Below are positions 46,987 to 52,613 of a DNA stretch of 52,613 nucleotides, one piece after another. Location: assembly GCA_040381535.1 (NCBI GenBank), contig JBEIHF010000013.1, positions 1 to 52,613 on the forward strand. Reading direction: 5' to 3'. How positions within the stretch are numbered: position 1 is the stretch's first letter; every line of letters begins with the position of its first letter. The notes beneath the pieces are model-generated. The model did not search any database. It worked only from the letters and a program-made list of their open reading frames with translations, and had not been told where the DNA came from. Source of the stretch: Micavibrio_A sp040381535. GTDB lineage: Bacteria; Pseudomonadota; Alphaproteobacteria; Micavibrionales; Micavibrionaceae. The translations under genes were made by a program, and so were the position numbers.

Positions 46987-47415
46987 ATGAAAAAACTTAC
47001 TCTGGCTCTGGCATCTGTTTCCGTTCTTGGTTTGAGCGCCTGCGTTACACAAGAACAGGCCGATGAAAAAATGTTTACAGGCTGTAAAGCCGCCGTCAGC
47101 GCGATGATCGAGCCGCGTACGGTCAAGGAATTCAAAGGCACACCCACCGCCGAAGATGAAAAAACTATGGGTAGCGTTTACCGCCGCATCAAAATCACTT
47201 ACGTCGAAAACGACGACTTTGCGGAATCCGAACGTCAAGGCTCCTGCCTGTTCTCCCAACAATGGGGCATGTTTAAAAGCACGCACGCCGCCATGCTTGA
47301 GCAGGTTGTTTACAACGACCAGCTGATCGGCAAAAAAGACGGCAATATCGAAGGCGATATGAATGCGTTCATGAAACTGAATGAAAAAGTCGATGGCGCC
47401 ATGGGCAGCAACTAA
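46987..47415 (+). CDS. Putative lipoprotein between ilvH and ilvC
   Basis: A 142-residue lipoprotein. The signal peptide is MKKLTLALASVSVLGLSAC, with lipobox LSAC and Cys19 as the acylation site. The mature part has two more cysteines (FTGCKA, QGSCLF) and a mixed helical/strand pattern. I do not recognise the family. It lies in the same direction between ilvH (31 nt) and ilvC (33 nt), so it is probably co-transcribed with the branched-chain genes. Confidence 0.75.
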   Translation: MKKLTLALASVSVLGLSACVTQEQADEKMFTGCKAAVSAMIEPRTVKEFKGTPTAEDEKTMGSVYRRIKITYVENDDFAESERQGSCLFSQQWGMFKSTHAAMLEQVVYNDQLIGKKDGNIEGDMNAFMKLNEKVDGAMGSN

Positions 47416-47448
47416 TTAAAAAAACTAAGAAACTAGAAAGAGGACATA

Positions 47449-48519
47449 ATGGCTAATACAAGCGCGGCTGCAAAAGCCGCACCAACCCAATTCGGCAATC
47501 TCAATGTTTATTACGACAAGGATTGCGACACCGATCTTATCAAAGCCAAGAAGGTCGTCATTCTCGGCTACGGATCACAAGGCCACGCCCACGCGCAAAA
47601 TCTGCGCGATAGTGGCGTCAAAGAGGTGCGCATTGCTTTGCGTCCTGAATCCAACACAAACAAAAAAGCCAAAGACGCAGGTTTTGAAACCATGTCGCCG
47701 GCAGACGCGGCGCAATGGGCGGATGTCATTATGCTGGTCACGCCTGATGAATTGCAAAAAGACATTTACTACGCCGACCTCAAACCCAATATGAAGCAAG
47801 GGGCTGCGCTCGCTTTCGCGCACGGCCTCAACATACACTTCCAATTGATTAAACCCCGCAAAGACCTCGATGTATTCATGGTCGCCCCCAAAGGCCCCGG
47901 CCATACGGTACGCGGCGAATACCAAAAAGGCGGCGGCGTTCCTAGTCTTGTGGCCGTATACCAAGATGCTTCGGGCAAAGCCAAAGACATCGCGCTGTCC
48001 TACGCCTGCGGCGTGGGCGGCGGTCGTTCGGGCATCATCGAAACCACATTCAAAGATGAATGCGAAACCGATTTGTTCGGTGAACAGGCCATTCTGTGCG
48101 GCGGCGTTTCCGAACTGGTCAAAGCAGGCTACGAAACATTGGTCGAAGCCGGATACCCACCTGAAATGGCATATTTCGAATGCATGCATGAATTGAAGTT
48201 GATCGTCGACCTGATGTACGAAGGCGGTCTCAATAACATGCGCTACTCCATTTCCAACACCGCCGAATTTGGCGATTACGTTTCCGGCCCGCGCATTATC
48301 ACAGCGGAAACGAAAAAAGAAATGAAGCGTATTCTCGAAGATATTCAATCGGGTAAATTCGTGCAGTCCTTTATGGGCGGCAACAAGGAAGGCCTCACGC
48401 GTCTTGTCCAGATCCGCGAAGAGCAGTCCAAACACCCGATCGAGGAAGTCGGCGCGAAACTCCGCGCCATGATGCCGTGGATCGGTAAAAACAAATTGGT
48501 CGACAGGGACAGAAACTAG
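47449..48519 (+). CDS. ilvC: Ketol-acid reductoisomerase (NADP+)
   Basis: A 356-residue class I KARI. It rearranges and reduces acetolactate to dihydroxyisovalerate with NADPH and Mg2+. The Rossmann motif GYGSQGHAHAQNLRDSG (about 43-59) is followed by 'VMLVTPDELQ' and 'FMVAPKGPGHTVR'. The C-terminal domain has the metal-binding acids in 'FKDECETDLFGEQAILCGG' and 'AYFECMHELKLIVDLMYEGG'. The N-terminus has about 12 extra residues. AGAGG lies about 8 nt before the ATG. It ends in a strong terminator. Confidence 0.98.
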   Translation: MANTSAAAKAAPTQFGNLNVYYDKDCDTDLIKAKKVVILGYGSQGHAHAQNLRDSGVKEVRIALRPESNTNKKAKDAGFETMSPADAAQWADVIMLVTPDELQKDIYYADLKPNMKQGAALAFAHGLNIHFQLIKPRKDLDVFMVAPKGPGHTVRGEYQKGGGVPSLVAVYQDASGKAKDIALSYACGVGGGRSGIIETTFKDECETDLFGEQAILCGGVSELVKAGYETLVEAGYPPEMAYFECMHELKLIVDLMYEGGLNNMRYSISNTAEFGDYVSGPRIITAETKKEMKRILEDIQSGKFVQSFMGGNKEGLTRLVQIREEQSKHPIEEVGAKLRAMMPWIGKNKLVDRDRN

Positions 48520-48526
48520 AATAAAG

Positions 48527-48553
48527 AAAAACCCCGCTTACTGCGGGGTTTTT
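48527..48553 (+). terminator. Bidirectional intrinsic terminator after ilvC
   Basis: AAAACCCCGC and GCGGGGTTTT pair around TTACT, with T-runs on both strands. It serves ilvC on plus and the Thr-rich protein gene on minus. Confidence 0.92.
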
Positions 48554-48555
48554 TA

Positions 48556-48885
48556 TCAATCGGATTTGTTCTTCATCTTGTCGCGGACTTTATCGCGCAA
48601 AGATTCATCTTCTATCTTTTCCTCTTCAGCAACCTTCGGAAGAACAACTTCGCCTGTTATCGCATCGCGCGGCCCGTCAACAACAGCAGGTGCAACGGGC
48701 GTTGTCGTGGAAGTCGTAGCCGTTGCAGCCTGACCCGGCGCAGGTATGATGGTGGTTGTCGTTACCGCAGAATTGCCAGCCGGCGTGGTTTCGGTCGTTG
48801 TTGTAATCACGGGTTCGGCCGCCAGCGCAACGGACGTAAGCGCCATGAGGGCTGTCGCTGCCATCGTCAAAAATCTTGTGTTCAT
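48556..48885 (-). CDS. Thr-rich secreted protein
   Basis: A 109-residue exported protein. The signal peptide covers about 1-23 (MNTRFLTMAATALMALTSVALA). The mature N-terminal half is Thr/Ala/Val-rich and repetitive (TTTTETTPAGNSAVTTTTI). The C-terminal part is charged (EEEKIEDESLRDKVRDKMKNK). ATG 48885 is preceded by AGGAGA at good spacing; the longer reading from 48921 has none. Not recognised. Probably periplasmic or envelope-attached. Confidence 0.65.
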   Translation of the reverse strand: MNTRFLTMAATALMALTSVALAAEPVITTTTETTPAGNSAVTTTTIIPAPGQAATATTSTTTPVAPAVVDGPRDAITGEVVLPKVAEEEKIEDESLRDKVRDKMKNKSD

Positions 48886-48959
48886 TTTATAATCTCCTCT
48901 TACGTGTGTAATAATAACCAACGATTGCTCGTTAGTCAGGTTCCATAATTAATGGAAGG

Positions 48960-49256
48960 TTAAATTTTTGTGTCGACTTTGGTCGTCTTTGTTTCGACGC
49001 TTGAAGTATATACGGGCGAAACCGAAAAACCCCTCCCTCCGTTCAGCCAGCGAAGCGCCGCCCCGAAAAACTGGAGATAGGCATTTGCCTTGCGCGATTG
49101 GGAAAGTTTGGTCTGAGTTTCAGATTTGATGTCGAGGAGGTCCATCAATCTTTGCTCCGCGCCCGTAAAAGGCGAGGCGGGTGCATCCGCCGCCTTGGAA
49201 ACTTTCAAGCGCGTGATGGTCTGAGTGATGGACATTTTATCCGAGACACCGTTCAT
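48960..49256 (-). CDS. Hypothetical protein
   Basis: A 98-residue ORF that I do not recognise. The middle (about 32-70) looks helical (GAEQRLMDLLDIKSETQTKLSQSRKANAYLQFFGAALRWL). The C-terminus is Ser/Thr/Lys-rich. MSITQ at codon 8 is an alternative start. No strong ribosome-binding site. It is divergent from the EamA gene 46 nt away. Confidence 0.5.
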   Translation of the reverse strand: MNGVSDKMSITQTITRLKVSKAADAPASPFTGAEQRLMDLLDIKSETQTKLSQSRKANAYLQFFGAALRWLNGGRGFSVSPVYTSSVETKTTKVDTKI

Positions 49257-49302
49257 ACCGCCATTATATCATCGAAACCGTTAAAAAGGACTATCCAATC
49301 AA

Positions 49303-50229
49303 ATGATCCCACCGGCAGCCCAAATCGCCCATAAAGACAACCCCTTGCTGGGCATGGGCTGCGCCGTAGCGGCGTTTTTCCTGTTCGCGGTCATGAATGT
49401 TTTCGCAAAGAAACTGGCCGTAAACCACAGCGTCATCGAGATCGCATTCTACAGAAACATCATCGCCATCTGGCCGTTTTTGTTTCTGATTTTCGTGATG
49501 GGTAAGCGCGAGATCATGACAATCAAAACCAGCCCGCGCACCATCGTCGTACGCTCCGTTCTGGGAACCATCAGTCTCGCCCTCACCTTTGGCGCGTTCG
49601 CGATGATGCCTCTGGCCGATGCCACTGCGTTTCTTTTCACATCGTCCCTTCTGATTCCGGCGCTCGGGTTTTTCTTCCTCGGTGAAAAAGTAGGCTGGCA
49701 AAGATGGGGCGCGGTTATGCTAGGGTTTATGGGCGTGCTGATCATGTTGCAACCTGACGGACAAGTGAACCTCGCGGGTGCAGGCGTTGCGTTGGCGGCC
49801 GCCTGCATGCACGCAGCCTTGCAAATCATCCTGCGATCCTTGGGCAAAACCGAACGACCCGAAACCGTAACCTTCTATTTCGTTTTCATCGGCACGTTCG
49901 TGGCTCTCATCCCGATGCCGCTCGTATATGTGCAACCCACATGGAACGAGGTACCGTTTATCATCGGTCTGGGCCTGACGGGCGTTGTGGCACAGGTGCT
50001 TATCTCCACCGCATATAAATACGCACCCGCGGCCATTGTCACCATGTTCAATTATTCCGGCATTATATGGGCGACATTGTTCGGATGGTATTTCTGGGAT
50101 GAGTTTCCGACTCACACGATTCTAACGGGCGCTGCGGTGGTTATCGCGTCCAACATATTTATCGTGTGGCGGGAAAATAGATTGGCGAAAAAACATCAGG
50201 CGGTTGTGCAAGAGGCAGACCCACTATAA
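49303..50229 (+). CDS. EamA/DMT superfamily transporter
   Basis: A 308-residue inner-membrane protein with ten predicted helices in two EamA repeats (about 18-140 and 155-290). Hallmarks are 'AFYRNIIAIWPFLFL', 'ADATAFLFTSSLLIPALGFFFLGEKVGWQRWGAVMLGFMGVLIML' and 'YKYAPAAIVTMFNYSGIIWATLFGWYFWDEFP'. The family exports or imports small metabolites (amino acids, nucleotides, drugs). The substrate cannot be read here. Convergent with the gene that follows, 1 nt apart. Confidence 0.92.
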   Translation: MIPPAAQIAHKDNPLLGMGCAVAAFFLFAVMNVFAKKLAVNHSVIEIAFYRNIIAIWPFLFLIFVMGKREIMTIKTSPRTIVVRSVLGTISLALTFGAFAMMPLADATAFLFTSSLLIPALGFFFLGEKVGWQRWGAVMLGFMGVLIMLQPDGQVNLAGAGVALAAACMHAALQIILRSLGKTERPETVTFYFVFIGTFVALIPMPLVYVQPTWNEVPFIIGLGLTGVVAQVLISTAYKYAPAAIVTMFNYSGIIWATLFGWYFWDEFPTHTILTGAAVVIASNIFIVWRENRLAKKHQAVVQEADPL

Positions 50230-50230
50230 T

Positions 50231-50713
50231 TTATTCGATTTGCAGACCTTCGCGCGTGAAATAACCGATCTCTCGTTTCGTGTGCCAATCTTTCAGCAAA
50301 ATCACGGGATGTTCGCCGCTCTCGGTGATGCCGTACACGGAATCGAGCGTCGTAACCACGCGGCGTTTATCAAACCCGCCCAGACGATAGAATTGCGGGC
50401 CGACAAGCAATACAGGCACATCGTCTTCGGACGTTTGTTTGCGCAAGATGTCGGTGCGGAACCAAGAATCGATCAGTTTGAAGCCGTCCTTATTTTGCGA
50501 AAGCCAGTCCTGAACATACCAGTCTTCGGCGGCCCATTGCTGGTTTTGGGTTTGCTTGCCGTTTTCAAGATAGGGGTTGAATTTCTTGTAGCCCACCCAT
50601 TCCCAGTGGCCCGGCCACCAGCCAAAACGCCACGGTTTTTGTTCCGCCGACGCAGGTGCGGCAAACACAAAAGCCAAAAGACATAGCAGTACCAATAAGT
50701 TAACATTTTTCAT
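50231..50713 (-). CDS. Secreted hypothetical protein
   Basis: A 160-residue protein with a Sec signal peptide (about 1-24, ending PASA). The mature part is aromatic-rich at first ('WRFGWWPGHWEWVGYKKFNPY') and then alpha/beta ('WYVQDWLSQNKDGFKLIDSWFRTDIL', 'VPVLLVGPQFYRLGGFDKRRVVTTLDSVYGI'). No cysteine remains after the signal peptide. Not recognised. ATG 50713 is chosen for its fit to the signal peptide and an upstream GAAGAG. Confidence 0.65.
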   Translation of the reverse strand: MKNVNLLVLLCLLAFVFAAPASAEQKPWRFGWWPGHWEWVGYKKFNPYLENGKQTQNQQWAAEDWYVQDWLSQNKDGFKLIDSWFRTDILRKQTSEDDVPVLLVGPQFYRLGGFDKRRVVTTLDSVYGITESGEHPVILLKDWHTKREIGYFTREGLQIE

Positions 50714-50777
50714 GGGCGGCTCTTCGGATGGATGACGTTTCAAATAACTTTTAACGCATTCATGTTATCCTATAAAG

Positions 50778-51026
50778 ATGATTGGTGCCATATCCAACGC
50801 TTTATCCGGCCTTACTTCCGCTACCAAAAAGGTAGATTCGGCGGCAGAGCGCATCGCCAATGTCACAACGCCGCAAGAAGACGGAAGCCCGTCGGATGTA
50901 GATCTGGCCACCGAAGCCGTGAATCTGAAAATCGGTGAAATCGCCTATAAAGCGAATATATCTGTGCTCCAGGCCACCAAGGAAATGTCCGAAGAACTCG
51001 GCCGCCTCTTAGACAAAAAAGTATAA
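50778..51026 (+). CDS. Short flagellar rod/hook-like protein
   Basis: An 82-residue protein that looks like the two ends of a flagellar axial protein joined directly. The N-terminal part 'ISNALSGLTSATKKVDSAAERIANVTTPQ' resembles the rod N-terminal motif (sGL.a....l...a.NiaN..T). The C-terminal part 'VDLATEAVNLKIGEIAYKANISVLQATKEMSEELGRLLDKKV' resembles the C-terminal helix of FlgC/FlgG/FlgE. These proteins lack only the exposed middle domain. No other flagellar gene is in the window. No strong ribosome-binding site precedes the ATG. Confidence 0.6.
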   Translation: MIGAISNALSGLTSATKKVDSAAERIANVTTPQEDGSPSDVDLATEAVNLKIGEIAYKANISVLQATKEMSEELGRLLDKKV

Positions 51027-51123
51027 AAACGCAATAGTTCAGTTATTCCTAAGGCCGTTTTGTTAACGGCTCGTAAACCATTTCCATATATTCTTAAATA
51101 AACTCAATGAGATAGGGTTTATT

Positions 51124-51474
51124 GTGGCGGATATGGACGGCTTACTTCTTGGCAATGAAACACGCTTCACCACCATGGAGTTGGCGCCGTATTTCACGTT
51201 GGAGCGCGTATCCTCCGACGAATCCCCCATCCATGAATGGGAACCTGTTTTCGTCGAAATATTTTCCGATGCGAATGACCGCGAACCCCCGCACGAACTT
51301 TTAAAACGCCTTACCAACGGCGAGGATTTTTTCCTAATGAGCGATATCCAAGGCAAACCTGTGGGAGTTAAATTGGAGCAAGCGCAAAACGGCGGCGGCG
51401 CGATATATATTCCATGGACCGGCGTTTTGCGCGAATACAGAAACTTCGGTATCGGCTCCATGATGACGCGCCAC
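51124..51474 (+). pseudogene. GNAT-like acetyltransferase, truncated by an insertion
   Basis: From GTG 51124 the first 117 codons encode a probable N-acetyltransferase. It has 'LERVSSDESPIHEWEPVFVEIFSD', a strand pair 'DFFLMSDIQGKPVGVKLEQAQ', 'IYIPWTGVLREYRNFGIGSMMTRH' and the acetyl-CoA motif A RNFGIG (106-111). The frame then enters insertion-sequence DNA at about 51475 and ends at 51564 with unrelated residues. The C-terminal half, with motif B, is missing from the window. The original gene was probably about 190-220 codons long. An AGGG lies before the start. Confidence 0.75.
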
Positions 51475-51517
51475 TGGTCAACCCCCAATCTTTGGTCCAG
51501 CATTAAGTTCGTGTTTT

Positions 51518-52384
51518 TCATGATTTGTTCTCAGCATGATGTGTCCCGCCCTGCGCTGCCGTGAGCGTAGCGGAAGATAGCGCAGGGCGGATGCGCGCTG
51601 GCGGTGCGGGCGGTTTGTAGCCCAGAGATGAATGTGGGCGCACGTGATTATAGTGATTGCGCCATTGTTCAATGATGGCTTGCGCCTCCTTTAGCGTGTA
51701 AAAAACCTCTCCGTTGAGAAGCTCATCCCGCAGGCGGCCATTAAAGCTTTCATTGTATCCATTCTCCCATGGTGATCCCGGCTCGATGTAAGCCGTATTA
51801 ATGCCGAGCTTATGCAGCCAGTCTTTCAGCGTCTTTGCTGTGAACTCGCTGCCATTATCCGAGCGGATATAATCCGGCAATCCTTCCGTAATAAATAAAT
51901 CGCTGATGACATCCAGCACATCATCGGATTTCAGGGCATAACCAACACGGATCGCTAGACACTTGCGCGTATATTCATCAATGACAGTCAGCAGGCGGAT
52001 TTTCTTGCCGTTTGATAAACGCTCCGCCACAAAATCATAGCTCCAGACATGGTTTTTCCAGCACGGGCGCAAGCGGATGGCTGAGCCGTCATTCAGATAT
52101 AAACGACCACGCTTCTTCTGGCGTTGTGGTACTTTTAGGCCTTCTTCACGCCAGATACGCTCCACACGTTTGTGGTTAACCCGCCAGCCTTCGACGTGCA
52201 GCAAGGCCGTAATCCGCTTGTATCCGTAACGCCCGTATTTTAAAGCAAGGCGCGTAATATCTTTGCGAAGCTGTGCCTCGTCGTTTGGTCTTCGCTTATG
52301 ATAGCGCTGAACAGAACGCAAAACGCCGAGCGCTTTACACGCCCGGCGCTCCGATGTTCCAAATTTCTGCTGCGTGTGGACCAC
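51518..52384 (-). CDS. IS3-family transposase OrfB (DDE integrase domain)
   Basis: A 288-residue transposase. 'TSERRACKALGVLRSVQRYHKRRPNDEAQLR' and 'YGYKRITALLHVEGWRVNHKRVERIWREEGL' form the HTH_21 region. The rve catalytic core has Asp in SYDFVAERL, Asp in IRSDNGSEFTA and Glu in NGYNESFNGRLRDELLN, then 'NHYNHVRPHSSLGYKPPAPP'. All catalytic residues are present, so it may be active. The frame is open upstream of this GTG start and lies in the -1 frame of orfA. It is probably made as an OrfAB fusion by frameshift near 52400. Confidence 0.93.
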   Translation of the reverse strand: MVHTQQKFGTSERRACKALGVLRSVQRYHKRRPNDEAQLRKDITRLALKYGRYGYKRITALLHVEGWRVNHKRVERIWREEGLKVPQRQKKRGRLYLNDGSAIRLRPCWKNHVWSYDFVAERLSNGKKIRLLTVIDEYTRKCLAIRVGYALKSDDVLDVISDLFITEGLPDYIRSDNGSEFTAKTLKDWLHKLGINTAYIEPGSPWENGYNESFNGRLRDELLNGEVFYTLKEAQAIIEQWRNHYNHVRPHSSLGYKPPAPPARIRPALSSATLTAAQGGTHHAENKS

Positions 52385-52407
52385 GCCCTGGCGTTGCCGC
52401 TCAGCGC

Positions 52408-52613
52408 TCAGAAGTTTCCCTCGTTCACCTCTTTGAGAATTTGATTGTCCAGCGTCAGGTCGGCAACCGCACGTTTTAGGCGCTTGTTCTCGGTCTCAAG
52501 CTCTTTGAGCCGTCGCGCCTGATCCATGCCCATGCCGCCGTACTCCTTGCGCCACTTGTAATACGTCGCGTCCGATACGCTGATCTCGCGGCAGATCATC
52601 TCCACTGTCTTGC
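52408..52613 (-). CDS. IS3-family OrfA (3' part)
   Basis: The frame enters from beyond the window end. The visible part reads 'MICREISVSDATYYKWRKEYGGMGMDQARRLKELETENKRLKRAVADLTLDNQILKEVNEGNF'-like in segments: the second helix of an HTH_Tnp_1 domain, the WRKEYGGM motif, then a leucine-zipper coiled coil. This is typical for OrfA of the IS407 group. It ends at 52408 with TGA. Confidence 0.9.
   Translation of the reverse strand, partial: KTVEMICREISVSDATYYKWRKEYGGMGMDQARRLKELETENKRLKRAVADLTLDNQILKEVNEGNF

Larger units (their letters stand above)
51475..52613 (-). mobile_element. IS3-family insertion sequence (partial, runs off the window)
   Basis: From 51475 to the window end. It carries IS3-type orfB and the 3' part of orfA on the minus strand. 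The boundary near 51475 is set by the break in the GNAT gene and by TGGTCAACCCCCAATC, which begins with TG as IS3 ends do. The other end, with its inverted repeat and target duplication, lies beyond the window. The orfA/orfB types resemble the IS407 group. Confidence 0.85.

Noticed and set aside
50771..50776. TATAAA as promoter for the flagellar-like gene
   Set aside because: It ends one base before the ATG, so transcription would start inside the coding region; the -35 is also poor.

Overview
This window comes from an alphaproteobacterial chromosome of roughly balanced GC. I cannot name the genus. The evidence is a 16S-tRNA-Ile-tRNA-Ala-23S-5S operon, a circularly permuted two-piece type tmRNA gene, an SspB-alpha type ClpXP adaptor, GapR (DUF2312), DUF1489 and COQ9 family proteins, a hemC-hemD-mitofilin-hemY cluster divergent from tsaD-gpsA, and a thyA-folA / mrp / hflK-hflC-degP-miaA block. 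All of these are typical of Alphaproteobacteria.

Layout. 1-6.1 kb: a complete rRNA operon on the minus strand, with a consensus-like promoter near 6.1 kb and a long base-paired stalk around 23S. 6.3-9.3 kb: minus-strand genes for SseB-like, DUF1489, a GT4 glycosyltransferase and two unknown proteins. 9.5-11.1 kb: an unknown acidic protein and a rhomboid protease. 11.1-15.9 kb: hemC, hemD, a mitofilin-like protein with an added N-terminal HTH, and a HemY family protein. 16-21.4 kb: tsaD, gpsA, EVE protein, a lipoprotein and acs. 21.4-27.3 kb: a divergent PRPP-synthetase-like protein, a coiled-coil protein, GapR, an orphan DotI/IcmL-like protein, COQ9 divergent from an ABC1/UbiB kinase, and an amino-acid type solute-binding protein. 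27.4-34.4 kb: tRNA-Arg(CCG), a TPR protein, an sspB-hydrolase-ABC ATPase operon, an O-antigen ligase with TPRs, ssrA, and a HAD-like protein. 34.5-42.5 kb: thyA, folA, mrp, hflK, hflC, degP, miaA and a tautomerase. 42.5-48.5 kb: a lipoprotein gene split by an in-frame amber codon, a DUF3137 protein, then the branched-chain amino-acid locus with a leader-peptide attenuator, ilvB, a small membrane protein, ilvH, a lipoprotein and ilvC. 48.5-52.6 kb: small secreted proteins, an EamA transporter, a mini flagellar-rod-like protein, and a GNAT gene cut by an IS3-family element that runs off the window.

How the genes work together. The hem genes make uroporphyrinogen III and sit beside a Mic60-like membrane organiser. 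COQ9 and UbiB-type proteins share a divergent promoter region and both belong to ubiquinone synthesis. thyA and folA form the dTMP/folate cycle. HflKC and DegP act in membrane and periplasmic protein quality control, and SspB with tmRNA in tagging and ClpXP delivery. IlvB/H/C catalyse the first steps of Val/Leu/Ile synthesis.

The strongest regulatory find is upstream of ilvB. A 22-codon leader peptide rich in Ile/Leu/Val appears to start at or next to the transcription start. It is followed by mutually exclusive antiterminator and terminator helices, and a second intrinsic terminator lies directly before ilvB. Other points worth a look are the HTH-mitofilin fusion, the PRPP-synthetase-like protein, the orphan DotI/IcmL-like protein, the amber-split lipoprotein and a hairpin covering the miaA ribosome-binding site. 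I found no CRISPR array, prophage or obvious defence island.
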